From: S010-25 sp964441285 | Lineage (GTDB): Bacteria > Pseudomonadota > Gammaproteobacteria > SZUA-229 | Length of the DNA: 64,000 nucleotides | Direction of reading: 5' to 3' | NCBI GenBank assembly: GCA_964441285.1 | Contig: CAYTUK010000004.1 | Coordinates: forward strand, 62,001-126,000 | Part shown: positions 17,589-27,667 of the stretch, in pieces | How positions within the stretch are numbered: the stretch's first letter is position 1 | How the letters are laid out: each line of letters opens with the position of its first letter | Position numbers and translations under genes: made by a program | The notes under the pieces: model-generated | Databases searched by the model: none | What the model saw: only the letters and a program-made list of their open reading frames with translations | Told to the model about the DNA's origin: nothing

Positions 17589-18928
17589 TGGGTCTTATGT
17601 CAGCTAAACAAATAAAGCCCGAAGTCACTAAACCCGCCGTTAATAACACGAACGAGCAGGTGTGTTATGCCACCCTGCAATTTGCAGACACACCGTGGTC
17701 TTATGACAATTATCTTAAAACAGGCGGCTATACTGCGTGGCGAAAAATCCTTCAGGAAAAAACACCACCCGAAGACGTTATTGCGGAAGTTAAAAAATCT
17801 GGCTTACGTGGCCGTGGTGGTGCCGGTTTTCCTACTGGTTTAAAATGGAGCTTTATGCCACGCACTGCACCCGTACAGAAATATTTGGTGTGTAATTCGG
17901 ATGAAAGTGAGCCGGGTACCTGTAAAGACAGAGAAATTTTACGTTATAACCCACATGCTCTGGTTGAAGGCATGCTTATCGCCTGTTATGCGATGGGTGC
18001 TGACACAGGTTATAATTATATGCGTGGCGAGTTTATGGACGCGCCGGCTACCCACTTTAAGCAGGCATTAAAACGGGTCTATAAAGAAGGCCTTTTAGGT
18101 GAGAATATTCTGGGTTCCGGTGTGAGTATCAACTTACATGCATCATTAGGTGCCGGCGCTTACATCTGTGGTGAAGAAACCGCTTTATTAAACTCACTGG
18201 AAGGTAAACGTGGCTTACCACGTTTTAAGCCCCCGTTTCCGGCAAATTTTGGTTTGTATGGTAAACCAACCACCATTAATAACACCGAAACACTGGCATC
18301 TATTCCTGCCATTATGCGCAATGGTGGTGAGTGGTTCCAGAATTTAGGCATTCCAAATAGTGGTGGTGTTAAGCTGTTTTCTATTTCTGGCCATGTTAAT
18401 CGGCCCGGTAACTTTGAAGTTCCAATGGGTACCCCTTTTATCGATTTACTGGCAATGGCTGGTGGGGTAAAAGATGGTCGAAAATTAAAAGCAGTCATTC
18501 CGGGTGGCTCGTCGGTGCCTGTTTTGCCTGGCGAGATCATGATTAAAGTCAATATGGATTATGATTCCATTGTTGGGGCAGGGTCGATGTTAGGCTCAGG
18601 CGCGGTAATCGTGATGGATGAAACTACCGATATGGTACAGGTGCTACGTCGTCTTTCCCGCTTTTATTTTTCAGAGTCCTGTGGCCAGTGCACACCGTGT
18701 CGGGAAGGGACAGGTTGGTTGTATCGTATGCTGACACGCATTGTTGAAGGTAAGGGTACACTGGTTGATCTGGATAAACTTGATGACGTTGCCAGCAAAA
18801 TTGAAGGTAGAACCATTTGTGCATTAGGTGATGCTGCGGCGATGCCAGTGCGGAGTTTTCTCAAACACTACCGCTCCGAATTTGAATATTATGTTGAACA
18901 CAAACATAGCATGGTGAAGGCAGCGTAA
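17588..18928 (+). CDS. nuoF: NADH-quinone oxidoreductase subunit F
   Basis: 446 residues. It binds NADH, FMN and cluster N3, the entry point for electrons. The FMN loop GLRGRGGAGFPTGLKW (residues about 73-88), the NADH-binding GAGAYICGEETALLNSLEGKRG (in two stretches around 180-200) and the cluster ligands SCGQCTPCREG are all present. A second in-frame ATG lies at 17597, so the true start could be three codons later. The nuoF stop is followed directly by the nuoG ATG. Confidence 0.97.
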   Translation: MGLMSAKQIKPEVTKPAVNNTNEQVCYATLQFADTPWSYDNYLKTGGYTAWRKILQEKTPPEDVIAEVKKSGLRGRGGAGFPTGLKWSFMPRTAPVQKYLVCNSDESEPGTCKDREILRYNPHALVEGMLIACYAMGADTGYNYMRGEFMDAPATHFKQALKRVYKEGLLGENILGSGVSINLHASLGAGAYICGEETALLNSLEGKRGLPRFKPPFPANFGLYGKPTTINNTETLASIPAIMRNGGEWFQNLGIPNSGGVKLFSISGHVNRPGNFEVPMGTPFIDLLAMAGGVKDGRKLKAVIPGGSSVPVLPGEIMIKVNMDYDSIVGAGSMLGSGAVIVMDETTDMVQVLRRLSRFYFSESCGQCTPCREGTGWLYRMLTRIVEGKGTLVDLDKLDDVASKIEGRTICALGDAAAMPVRSFLKHYRSEFEYYVEHKHSMVKAA

Positions 18929-21529
18929 ATGTCCGAGTCTATTACAGAAGACATGGTAACGATTACTGTCGATGGTCAGTCGATACAGGCACCTAAAGGC
19001 GCGATGCTGATTGAAGTGACGGATGCGCATAATATTCATGTGCCACGTTTCTGTTATCACAAAAAATTAGCGGTTGCAGCTAACTGTCGGATGTGTCTGG
19101 TTGAGGTGGAAAAAGCACCGAAACCTTTACCTGCCTGTGCAACACCGGTGATGGATGGCATGATTGTGCATACCCAGTCAAAAGTTAGCAGAAGTGCACA
19201 AAAATCGGTGATGGAGTTCTTGCTGATTAATCACCCGCTGGATTGTCCTATCTGCGATCAGGGTGGTGAATGTGAGTTACAGGATTTATCAATGGGGTAT
19301 GGTTATGATGCCTCACAATATGTTGACAGCAAACGTGTCGTCTTTGATAAAAACATCGGGCCATTAATTGCTACCGAGTTGACGCGCTGCATTTACTGTA
19401 CCCGCTGTGTGCGTTTTGGTCGTGAAATTGCAGGCATGCTTGAACTGGGTATGACCGGGCGTGGTGAAAATTCAATGATTGCTACGTTTGTGGATGCGTG
19501 TGTTAATTCTGAAATGTCAGGGAATGTGATTGATGTTTGTCCAGTAGGTGCTTTAACCGCAAAACCCTCACGGTTTAAAGGCCGTGCCTGGGAAATGATG
19601 CAGCATAAATCCATTGCACCGCATGACTGTATTGGGTCCAATATTTATGTGCATACATTACGTGACAAGATAGTACGTGTTGTGCCGCATGAGAATGAAG
19701 CGATTAATGAAGTCTGGTTGTCCGACCGTGACCGTTTTAGTTATGAGGGTCTCCATACCAAGGACCGTTTAACCCGGCCAATGATTAAACGTGATGGTCA
19801 ATGGCAGGCTGCAAACTGGGATGAAGCACTACAGCTGGTTGCAGATAAACTGAAAGCGGCTGCCGATCTGAGCACAGAACTCAAGGCGCAAACAACTGCC
19901 CCGCATAAAGCCGATACCGAGAGTGCAACGTCGGCAGCGACTGCAACCGAAGCTGTTGAAATTGAAGCTGTTGAAATTGAAGCTACTGAAGTTGAAGTTG
20001 CTGGAACTAAAGTAACGGCCACAGAAATTGCCGCGCTGGTTTCTGCCAGCGCAACGCTGGAAGAGCAATATTTAACCCAAAAATTATTACGTGGTCTGGG
20101 CAGTGGAAACATTGATTTTCGTTTACGTCAGTCAGATTTTTCCGATCAGGATGTTGCGCCGGTTATGCCGTGGTTAGGCCAGACGATTGAACAGCTAGAA
20201 CAACTTGATGCTGCATTATTCATTGGCTCCAATACTCGTAAAGAACAGCCAATTGCCAACTTGCGATTACGCAAAGCCGCCGTGAATAATAATGCGCAGA
20301 TCTCATTTCTTAATCCGCGCAAGTTTGTATTCAATTATCCTGTGGCGAATAATATTTCAGTCTGTCCACAAAATATGGTCGCTGAGTTAGCCGCCGTTGC
20401 CGCTGCAGTTTATGCCTTAACCGGCAGTAAAGTCCCAGCGAATATTGCTGTAGCAATCAAAACAGTCAACGTCGATGCTACGCATACTGCGATTGCGAAA
20501 CAGTTAAAGCAGGCAGAGACTGCAACGGTAATACTGGGCAATATCGCCAGTATGCACCCGCAATTTTCCAGCTTGCGAGCGTTGGCACATGCTGTTGCAA
20601 AAGAAACCGACAGCTGTTTTGGCTATTTAACAGATGGTGCAAATGCCGCCGGTGCATGGTTGGCTGGTGCAGTGCCTCATCGTGGTGCTGGGGGGAATAC
20701 GGAAGGTATTCTTACGGGTAAAAATCTAACTGAAATCAATGCTGAGAAACTGGCTGTCTGTCTTCTGGTAAACGTGGAGCCAGATACCGATGCCGCTGAT
20801 GCCAATGCACTGATGGCGACATTGAATCAGGCCGATTTTGTGGTTTCAGTTTCAGCCTACCATTCGGCCTCATTGAAACAGGTGGCTGATGTTATTCTGC
20901 CTGCGGCTAACTTCACTGAAACCTCCGGTACCTATGTGAATGCAGAAGGGTTCTGGCAAAGTTTTAAAGGCGTGGTTAAAGCCGAAGGTGAGGCGCGTCC
21001 AGCGTGGAAGGTGTTACGTGTACTGGCCAATCTAGCAGGTGTTGAAGGGTTTGATTATATTTCCTCTGAAGCAGTTAAAAATGAAGTGCGTTCATGCTGT
21101 GAATCGATTGAATTATCAAATACAGTTGATTCTGCCGCAAGCATTGAAATAAATTCATCTTCAAAAGAGATTTATCGTGGCTCGGATGTGCCGATGTATG
21201 CTGTTGATGCCATTGTACGTCGTGCTGCATCATTACAGCAGACTGTCGATGCTGAAAAATTATGTGTGCGCTTAAACAGCACAGAAGCCAACCGGCTTGA
21301 ACTGAATACCGGAACCATTGTGACGGTGAAGCAGGGAAGTAACAGTGCAAATTTACCGCTGATTATTGATAACAGTATTCCAGATGCCTGTGCATGGGTT
21401 CCAGTCGCCGTTGAAGGCAATGAATTGTTGGGTGCAGCTTTTGGTGTTGTACATATAGAGAATGTAAAGTCAGCAAAGGCAGAACCAGGTGATCAGGCTC
21501 AGGTGATTAAGAGTAGAGCGAATGAGTGA
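18929..21529 (+). CDS. nuoG: NADH-quinone oxidoreductase subunit G
   Basis: 866 residues. It carries a [2Fe-2S] ferredoxin domain (residues 1-85; CYHKKL, CRMC, LPAC), cluster N5 (HPLDCPICDQGGEC), cluster N4 (CIYCTRC, later CPVGAL), and a molybdopterin-oxidoreductase fold without cofactor from about 220 on. Oddity: around residues 312-367 there is an Ala/Thr/Glu/Val-rich insertion, partly coded by three 15-base units at 19952-19996, between DKLKAAADL and TLEEQYLTQKLLRGLGS where homologues run almost straight through. nuoH begins 8 bases before the stop. Confidence 0.96.
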   Translation: MSESITEDMVTITVDGQSIQAPKGAMLIEVTDAHNIHVPRFCYHKKLAVAANCRMCLVEVEKAPKPLPACATPVMDGMIVHTQSKVSRSAQKSVMEFLLINHPLDCPICDQGGECELQDLSMGYGYDASQYVDSKRVVFDKNIGPLIATELTRCIYCTRCVRFGREIAGMLELGMTGRGENSMIATFVDACVNSEMSGNVIDVCPVGALTAKPSRFKGRAWEMMQHKSIAPHDCIGSNIYVHTLRDKIVRVVPHENEAINEVWLSDRDRFSYEGLHTKDRLTRPMIKRDGQWQAANWDEALQLVADKLKAAADLSTELKAQTTAPHKADTESATSAATATEAVEIEAVEIEATEVEVAGTKVTATEIAALVSASATLEEQYLTQKLLRGLGSGNIDFRLRQSDFSDQDVAPVMPWLGQTIEQLEQLDAALFIGSNTRKEQPIANLRLRKAAVNNNAQISFLNPRKFVFNYPVANNISVCPQNMVAELAAVAAAVYALTGSKVPANIAVAIKTVNVDATHTAIAKQLKQAETATVILGNIASMHPQFSSLRALAHAVAKETDSCFGYLTDGANAAGAWLAGAVPHRGAGGNTEGILTGKNLTEINAEKLAVCLLVNVEPDTDAADANALMATLNQADFVVSVSAYHSASLKQVADVILPAANFTETSGTYVNAEGFWQSFKGVVKAEGEARPAWKVLRVLANLAGVEGFDYISSEAVKNEVRSCCESIELSNTVDSAASIEINSSSKEIYRGSDVPMYAVDAIVRRAASLQQTVDAEKLCVRLNSTEANRLELNTGTIVTVKQGSNSANLPLIIDNSIPDACAWVPVAVEGNELLGAAFGVVHIENVKSAKAEPGDQAQVIKSRANE

Positions 21530-22610
21530 AATGATTGACAATTTTTTAGCGCCTGTCATTAAAGTGGGTCTTGAAGTTTGGAACTGGTTTCCTGCTGACG
21601 GGCAAACGCTGTTATTAATTCTGGGTAAGATTATTTTAATACTTATCCCGTTAATGTTGTGTGTGGCTTACATTACTTATGCCGAGCGTAAAATTATTGG
21701 TTATATGCAGATTCGTATCGGCCCTAACCGAGTCGGCCCACGCGGCTGGTTGCAACCGATTGCGGATGCAATGAAATTGATGTTTAAGGAAGTCATTATT
21801 CCGAGCAAGGCTGACAAATTCTTATTTTTGATTGCACCTGTGTTATCCATTATGCCGGCTCTGGCTGCCTGGGCGGTGATTCCGTTTAATCGTGGTATGG
21901 TACTGACGAATGTGAATGCTGGTTTACTGTATATACTGGCATTGACCTCAATGGGTGTGTACGGGGTTATTATTGCTGGCTGGGCATCCAACTCCAAATA
22001 CGCTATTTTGAGTTCTTTACGTGTTGGCGCGCAGATTATTGCTTATGAGATTGCCATGGGCTTTGCACTGGTTGGTGTGTTAATGGCAAGTGGCAGTTTG
22101 AATATGAGTGACATCGTTGAAGCTCAGGCAGGAGGTATTTCCAGCTGGTATATCTGGCCATTGTTGCCGCTGTTTTTTGTGTATTTTATTTCCGGTGTTG
22201 CAGAAACAAACCGGGCCCCGTTTGATGTTGCTGAGGGTGAATCTGAAATTGTTGCTGGTTTCCATGTTGAATATTCGGGGATGGCGTTTGCTGTTTTCTT
22301 CCTTGCTGAGTATGCCAATATTATTTTAATTTCAGCATTAACCGCGTTATTGTTCCTGGGTGGCTGGTTGTCGCCTTTTGAAGGACTGGTGGGCGCTAAT
22401 CACTGGTTAGGTGAACCGAGTTTATTCTGGTTTTTTGCAAAAGCCTGTTTCTTTGCGTTCTGTTTTCTCTGGTTCCGGGCAACTTTTCCGCGTTATCGTT
22501 ATGATCAGATTATGCGCCTGGGCTGGAAAGTATTTATCCCTGTTACCATTATCTGGTTAGTCGTTGAAGCGGTTATGGTTGTTGCACAAGTGGGTCCGTG
22601 GGCAACTTAG
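21522..22610 (+). CDS. nuoH: NADH-quinone oxidoreductase subunit H
   Basis: 362 residues, about eight membrane helices. It links the peripheral and membrane arms and forms part of the quinone chamber. The acidic loop ETNRAPFDVAEGESEIVAGFHVEYSG region (about residues 226-252) and ERKIIGYMQIRIGPNRVGP (about 53-71) are diagnostic. The start at 21522 overlaps nuoG; an ATG at 21531 is an alternative. Confidence 0.97.
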   Translation: MSEMIDNFLAPVIKVGLEVWNWFPADGQTLLLILGKIILILIPLMLCVAYITYAERKIIGYMQIRIGPNRVGPRGWLQPIADAMKLMFKEVIIPSKADKFLFLIAPVLSIMPALAAWAVIPFNRGMVLTNVNAGLLYILALTSMGVYGVIIAGWASNSKYAILSSLRVGAQIIAYEIAMGFALVGVLMASGSLNMSDIVEAQAGGISSWYIWPLLPLFFVYFISGVAETNRAPFDVAEGESEIVAGFHVEYSGMAFAVFFLAEYANIILISALTALLFLGGWLSPFEGLVGANHWLGEPSLFWFFAKACFFAFCFLWFRATFPRYRYDQIMRLGWKVFIPVTIIWLVVEAVMVVAQVGPWAT

Positions 22611-22626
22611 GCCGTATAGAGTGGGT

Positions 22627-23124
22627 ATGAGCCATATGAAAACAATAAAACATTTCTTCAAAAGCTTTCTCTTTATTGAGTTACTGCAAGGCCTGGGTGT
22701 TACCGGTAAATATCTGTTCGCACGAAAAATTACGGTGCAGTACCCGGAGGAAAAAACACCGATGTCACCACGGTTTCGAGGGTTGCATGCGTTGCGGCGT
22801 TATGCCAATGGTGAAGAGCGCTGCATCGCCTGTAAATTATGTGAAGCCGTGTGCCCAGCGTTGGCGATAACGATTGATTCGGAACAACGTGCTGATGGAA
22901 CCCGCCGCACTACAGGTTATGAGATTGATTTATTTAAATGTATTTATTGCGGTTTTTGTGAAGAAGCCTGTCCGGTGGATGCCATCGTGGAAACCCATAT
23001 TTTTGAATACCATTTTGAAGAACATGGTACTCAGATAATGACGAAGAATATGCTGCTAGAGATGGGCGATAAATACGAAGCAGAAATTGCTGCCAATAGA
23101 CAGGCGGATGCCACTTACCGGTAG
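22627..23124 (+). CDS. nuoI: NADH-quinone oxidoreductase subunit I
   Basis: 165 residues from the ATG at 22627; the ATG at 22636 would give 162, the usual length, and neither has a strong Shine-Dalgarno sequence. It carries two [4Fe-4S] clusters (N6a and N6b) that lead electrons to NuoB: CIACKLCEAVCPALAI and CIYCGFCEEACPVDAI. RFRGLHALRRYANGEERC precedes the first. The frame remains open upstream to 22564, but that part overlaps nuoH and is not conserved. Confidence 0.96.
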   Translation: MSHMKTIKHFFKSFLFIELLQGLGVTGKYLFARKITVQYPEEKTPMSPRFRGLHALRRYANGEERCIACKLCEAVCPALAITIDSEQRADGTRRTTGYEIDLFKCIYCGFCEEACPVDAIVETHIFEYHFEEHGTQIMTKNMLLEMGDKYEAEIAANRQADATYR

Positions 23125-23131
23125 GATAGTT

Positions 23132-23746
23132 ATGACAATAAGTGATTTTTTATTTTTTGTTTTCGCTGGTATGGTTATCGTATCGGCACTGGGTGTTGTG
23201 ACATCAAAAAATCCGGTTCATTCAGCGTTATTTCTGGTGTTGACATTTGTCTGTACTGCTGCAATCTGGTTAATGCTGGAAGCTGAGTTTTTGGCCATTG
23301 TGCTGGTGTTGGTTTATGTCGGCGCGGTAATGATTCTCTTTTTATTCGTGGTAATGATGCTGGATATTAATATCGTGGCTATGCGTGAAGGTTTTGTCAG
23401 TTACCTGCCGGTAGGCATCGCCTTTGCTATGGTGATGTTGGCAATAATGGTATGGGTAGTTGGCCCGACTGGACCGGATGTGAGCAACACGGCTGCCTTA
23501 CACCAGGCGGTGGTGCACTCGGCAGATTACAGTAACACTAAAGCATTGGGTGAGATTTTATATACCAAATACGTGCTGGCATTTGAACTTGCAGCAGTGA
23601 TATTACTGGTTGCGATTATTGCCGCTATTTCGCTCACCTTGCGTACGCGACCAACAACAAAATATCAGCGACCAAGTGAACAGATAAAAGTTAAACGTAA
23701 TGATCGTCTGAAGATTATTTCGATGCAGGCCGAGGTGAAGAAATGA
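23132..23746 (+). CDS. nuoJ: NADH-quinone oxidoreductase subunit J
   Basis: 204 residues, five membrane helices, part of the proton-pumping arm. The pi-bulge helix region AIVLVLVYVGAVMILFLFVVMML is at about residues 50-75. I placed the start at 23132 (MTISDFLFF) because AGGA lies five bases upstream and the extended frame from 23087 overlaps nuoI. It overlaps nuoK by 4 bases (ATGA). Confidence 0.96.
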   Translation: MTISDFLFFVFAGMVIVSALGVVTSKNPVHSALFLVLTFVCTAAIWLMLEAEFLAIVLVLVYVGAVMILFLFVVMMLDINIVAMREGFVSYLPVGIAFAMVMLAIMVWVVGPTGPDVSNTAALHQAVVHSADYSNTKALGEILYTKYVLAFELAAVILLVAIIAAISLTLRTRPTTKYQRPSEQIKVKRNDRLKIISMQAEVKK

Positions 23747-24048
23747 TTACGCTTAGCAGCTATTTAACTCTCGCGGCGATTTTGTTTGCCATCAGCGTTG
23801 CGGGTATTTTTCTCAATCGAAAAAACATAGTGGTATTACTGATGTGTATTGAGCTGATGTTGCTGGCGGCTAATATAAATTTTATTGCTTTTTCACATTA
23901 TCTGAATGATCTGGCAGGCCAGGTGTTTGTCTTTTTTATCCTTACCGTTGCTGCCGCAGAAGTAGCAATTGGACTGGCAATTTTAGTTGTATTATTCCGT
24001 AACCGTCGCACCATTGATGTCGATGAACTTGATGAGTTAAAAGGTTAA
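23743..24048 (+). CDS. nuoK: NADH-quinone oxidoreductase subunit K
   Basis: 101 residues, three membrane helices. It contains the buried acidic residues of the proton path in MCIELMLLAANINFIAF (Glu in helix 2) and VAAAEVAIGLAILVVLFRN (Glu in helix 3). Translationally coupled to nuoJ by the ATGA overlap; nuoL starts 5 bp downstream. Confidence 0.97.
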   Translation: MITLSSYLTLAAILFAISVAGIFLNRKNIVVLLMCIELMLLAANINFIAFSHYLNDLAGQVFVFFILTVAAAEVAIGLAILVVLFRNRRTIDVDELDELKG

Positions 24049-24053
24049 GGATA

Positions 24054-26042
24054 ATGGAAAATTTATATCTTGCTATCCCACTGGCACCTTTGTTAGGTGC
24101 AATTATTGCAGGTTTCTTTGGTGCGCAAATTGGACGTAAAGGTGCGTATACGGTCACCATTACAGGCGTTGGTATTTCATTCGTGCTATCACTGATTGCT
24201 TTGTATCAGCATGTATTTCAGGGTATTCCTGCTTATAACGCGAATGTGTATACATGGATGGTTGCTGGAAGCCTTCACTTTGAAGTTGGTTTTCTGATTG
24301 ACAACCTGACAGTGTTGATGATGGCAGTGGTAACATTTGTATCGCTCATGGTGCATATTTATACCATTGGCTATATGACAGATGATCTGGATAACTGGCC
24401 AAAAGATAGTCTTGCAGGTGCCAATTCGTACCAACGTTTCTTTAGCTATATTTCACTGTTTACGTTCTCCATGCTGATGTTGGTGATGTCAAATAACTTT
24501 ATGCAGTTATTTTTCGGCTGGGAGGCTGTGGGGCTGATGTCATATTTACTGATCGGTTTCTGGACGGTTAGACCGACTGCGGTGTATGCAAACCTGAAAG
24601 CGTTTATCGTTAACAGGGTGGGGGATTTTGGTTTTATTCTGGGCATTGCAGCGGTGGTGATGTATTCAGGCAGTCTGGATTACGCCGATGTCTTCTCAAA
24701 AGCGGGAGCCATGTCTGCTCAGACCATGAGTATTTTTTCCGGCACCGAATGGAATGTCATCTCAGTAATTTGTATCTTGCTGTTTATTGGTGCAATGGGG
24801 AAATCAGCACAGATTCCATTGCATGTCTGGCTACCTGATTCAATGGAAGGCCCCACGCCAATTTCTGCATTGATTCATGCAGCAACGATGGTAACAGCCG
24901 GTATATTTATGGTTGCCAGAATGTCACCACTGTATGAGTTATCGAATACAGCGTTAAGTTTTGTACTGATTACCGGCTCTCTTACCGCTGTTTTGATGGG
25001 GCTGGTTGGTATTGTCCAAAATGATATTAAACGCGTCATTGCCTATTCTACCTTATCACAACTGGGCTATATGACGGTTGCACTGGGTGCCTCGGCTTAT
25101 TCTGCCGCAGTGTTCCATTTAATGACACATGCTTTCTTCAAGGCGTTATTATTCCTTGCCGCCGGTTCAGTAATACTTGCCATGCATCATGAGCAGGATA
25201 TACGCAAGATGGGTGGGCTAAAAAAATATCTTCCAGTGACTTACTGGACCATGCTGGTCGGTTCATTGGCGTTAATCGGATTTCCCGGATTCTCCGGCTT
25301 TTTTTCCAAAGATGCCATTATCGAGGCGGTGCATGGCTCGACTATTTTTGGTCATGAGTTTGCCTATATGTCGGTGTTAGGCGGAGTATTCATTACCGCA
25401 CTTTACACTTTTAGACTGTTTTTTCTGGTGTTTCATGGTGAAGAGCGGATGGATAAGCACACCCGACAACATTTACATGAACCGCCCTGGGTAGTAACGC
25501 TGCCATTGATTTTATTGGCTATACCCTCAGTCTTCATTGGTGGTTTCGCTATTGATAAAGTATTGTTCGGTAATTATTTTGGTGACGCAATTTATATTTC
25601 AGATCGCCATGAAGGTCTGGCAGAAGTGGGTAGGAATTTCCACGGTGCCTGGGCCTTTATCGAGCATGGTTTTGCTGGGCCAGCTGTTTACCTGGCGGCG
25701 GCGGGGGTGTTTATCACCTGGTTCATTTATCTAAAATATCCAGGTATCGCTACAGTAATCAGGCAGAAATTTGCTTTTATTTATACGCTGCTGGAACGTA
25801 AATTTTACCTCGATGAAATTTATGCCTGGGCGTTTGGCGGTGGCAGCCGTGCATTAGGTAATGCACTCTGGTCTTTTGGTGACGTTAAATTTATTGATGG
25901 TCTGCTGGTGAATGGTTCTACAAAACTGGTTGGCTGGTTTGCGCTGTACTCGCGACGTATTCAGACTGGGCGACTTTACCACTATGCGTTTGCAATGATT
26001 ATTGGTTTGTTGGGACTATTTGCCATAGGTCTGTTTAGATAA
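24054..26042 (+). CDS. nuoL: NADH-quinone oxidoreductase subunit L
   Basis: 662 residues, the largest antiporter-like subunit. The proton-channel residues sit in FFGWEAVGLMSYLLIGFW (Glu of helix 5) and GKSAQIPLHVWLPDSMEGPTP (Lys of helix 7, with the HVWLPDAM-type loop). YSTLSQLGYM and FHLMTHAFFKALLFLAAGS are also typical. The long lateral helix lies in the C-terminal 120 residues. A 75-bp gap precedes nuoM, the longest inside the operon. Confidence 0.97.
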   Translation: MENLYLAIPLAPLLGAIIAGFFGAQIGRKGAYTVTITGVGISFVLSLIALYQHVFQGIPAYNANVYTWMVAGSLHFEVGFLIDNLTVLMMAVVTFVSLMVHIYTIGYMTDDLDNWPKDSLAGANSYQRFFSYISLFTFSMLMLVMSNNFMQLFFGWEAVGLMSYLLIGFWTVRPTAVYANLKAFIVNRVGDFGFILGIAAVVMYSGSLDYADVFSKAGAMSAQTMSIFSGTEWNVISVICILLFIGAMGKSAQIPLHVWLPDSMEGPTPISALIHAATMVTAGIFMVARMSPLYELSNTALSFVLITGSLTAVLMGLVGIVQNDIKRVIAYSTLSQLGYMTVALGASAYSAAVFHLMTHAFFKALLFLAAGSVILAMHHEQDIRKMGGLKKYLPVTYWTMLVGSLALIGFPGFSGFFSKDAIIEAVHGSTIFGHEFAYMSVLGGVFITALYTFRLFFLVFHGEERMDKHTRQHLHEPPWVVTLPLILLAIPSVFIGGFAIDKVLFGNYFGDAIYISDRHEGLAEVGRNFHGAWAFIEHGFAGPAVYLAAAGVFITWFIYLKYPGIATVIRQKFAFIYTLLERKFYLDEIYAWAFGGGSRALGNALWSFGDVKFIDGLLVNGSTKLVGWFALYSRRIQTGRLYHYAFAMIIGLLGLFAIGLFR

Positions 26043-26117
26043 TGTGGGACATAACTGCTGATTTAGAAAACATTATGTATTGTTATGAATTGTGTCGTAT
26101 TGAGATAAAGGATCGTT

Positions 26118-27650
26118 ATGTTTGCTGATTTACCCTTACTTAGTCTGGTAGTGTGGATTCCTATACTGGGTGGTGTTGCTATACTGCTGGCAGGCGATAA
26201 GGGCGATTCAAGTGGTGTACGGATGCTGGCACTGGTGATTGCAGTGGTGACTTTTGCACTGAGTCTCGGATTGTATACGGGTTTTGATACCTCGACATCA
26301 GCGATGCAGTTTGAAGAACTGGCCGTCTGGATACCCGCATACAATATCAATTACCATCTGGGTGTGGACGGTTTCTCCATGCCGCTGATCATTCTGACCT
26401 CGTTTACAACTATTCTGGTGGTGATTTCTAGCTGGGAAGTAATACAGAAAAAACCGGCTCAATATCTGGCGGCTTTCCTGATTATGGAAGGCACCATGAT
26501 TGGTGTTTTCGCTTCACTTGATGCCATGCTATTTTATGTGTTCTGGGAAGCCATGCTGATTCCCATGTACATCATCATTGGTGTCTGGGGTGGCCCACGG
26601 CGGGTATACGCTACCATAAAATTCTTTATATATACCTTTATCGGTTCAGTATTCATGCTGGTCGCATTGATTTATATGTATTACCAGGGTGGTAGCTTCG
26701 ATATACTTGCGATGCAAAATTTGCCACTAACATTACATGAACAGGTATGGATTTTCCTTGCTTTCCTCATGGCTTTTGCGGTTAAAGTACCGATGTGGCC
26801 GGTTCATACCTGGTTGCCTGATGCACATGTTGAAGCGCCAACCGGAGGCTCGGTGATTCTGGCTGCCATTATGCTGAAAATTGGTGGCTATGGATTTATC
26901 CGGTTTAGTTTGCCGATTGCACCGGATGCGGCACATATGCTTGACTGGCTAATTATCTTTATGTCTCTGGTTGCAGTGGTCTATATTGGTTTTGTGGCAC
27001 TGGTTCAGAAAGACATGAAAAAACTGGTGGCGTATTCATCGATTGCACACATGGGCTTTGTCACCCTTGGATTGTTTATTGTATTTCAGATTTTCGCCAA
27101 TCCACTCAATGCGGGTGGGCAGGGCGCAACGCTTGCAGTAGAAGGGGCGATGATTCAGATGATCTCACATGGTTTTATCGCCGGTGCGCTGTTCCTGGTG
27201 ATTGGTGTGCTTTATGACAGAATGCATACCCGCGAGATTTCTGCCTATGGTGGTGTTGTGCATAGTATGCCGATATTTACCGGGTTTGCCGTCTTCTTTG
27301 CAATGGCTAATGCGGGTTTACCGGGCACTTCCGGGTTTGTTGGCGAATTTATGATTATTCTGGCCAGCTTCCAGGCTAACTTCTGGTATGCCTTCTTCGG
27401 GGCGCTTACGCTAATACTTGGTGCTTCTTATACCTTATGGATGGTGAAACGTGTCTTTTATGGTGAAATAGTCAATGATGCGGTACGCACATTAAGCGAC
27501 ATTAATGGCAGAGAGTTCGGTGTTCTGAGCCTGTTGGCAATTGCTGTATTAGCACTTGGGTTATGGCCGGCACCCGTCATTAATGTACTGCATGCAACGG
27601 TTGAAAACTTTTTACAACACATTTCTGTGACCAAATTGTCACTGTACTGA
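26118..27650 (+). CDS. nuoM: NADH-quinone oxidoreductase subunit M
   Basis: 510 residues, second antiporter-like subunit with 14 helices. Signature stretches are FYVFWEAMLIPMYIIIGVWGG (catalytic Glu), VKVPMWPVHTWLPDAHVEAP (Lys and loop), KKLVAYSSIAHMGFV and MISHGFIAGALFLVIGVLYDR. AAAGGATC precedes the ATG. Full length. Confidence 0.97.
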   Translation: MFADLPLLSLVVWIPILGGVAILLAGDKGDSSGVRMLALVIAVVTFALSLGLYTGFDTSTSAMQFEELAVWIPAYNINYHLGVDGFSMPLIILTSFTTILVVISSWEVIQKKPAQYLAAFLIMEGTMIGVFASLDAMLFYVFWEAMLIPMYIIIGVWGGPRRVYATIKFFIYTFIGSVFMLVALIYMYYQGGSFDILAMQNLPLTLHEQVWIFLAFLMAFAVKVPMWPVHTWLPDAHVEAPTGGSVILAAIMLKIGGYGFIRFSLPIAPDAAHMLDWLIIFMSLVAVVYIGFVALVQKDMKKLVAYSSIAHMGFVTLGLFIVFQIFANPLNAGGQGATLAVEGAMIQMISHGFIAGALFLVIGVLYDRMHTREISAYGGVVHSMPIFTGFAVFFAMANAGLPGTSGFVGEFMIILASFQANFWYAFFGALTLILGASYTLWMVKRVFYGEIVNDAVRTLSDINGREFGVLSLLAIAVLALGLWPAPVINVLHATVENFLQHISVTKLSLY

Positions 27651-27667
27651 TTTTTTCGGAAGAAATA

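Noticed and set aside
22564..22626. Longer nuoI start
   Set aside because: The extension overlaps nuoH, is not conserved, and two ATG codons at 22627 and 22636 give the expected length.
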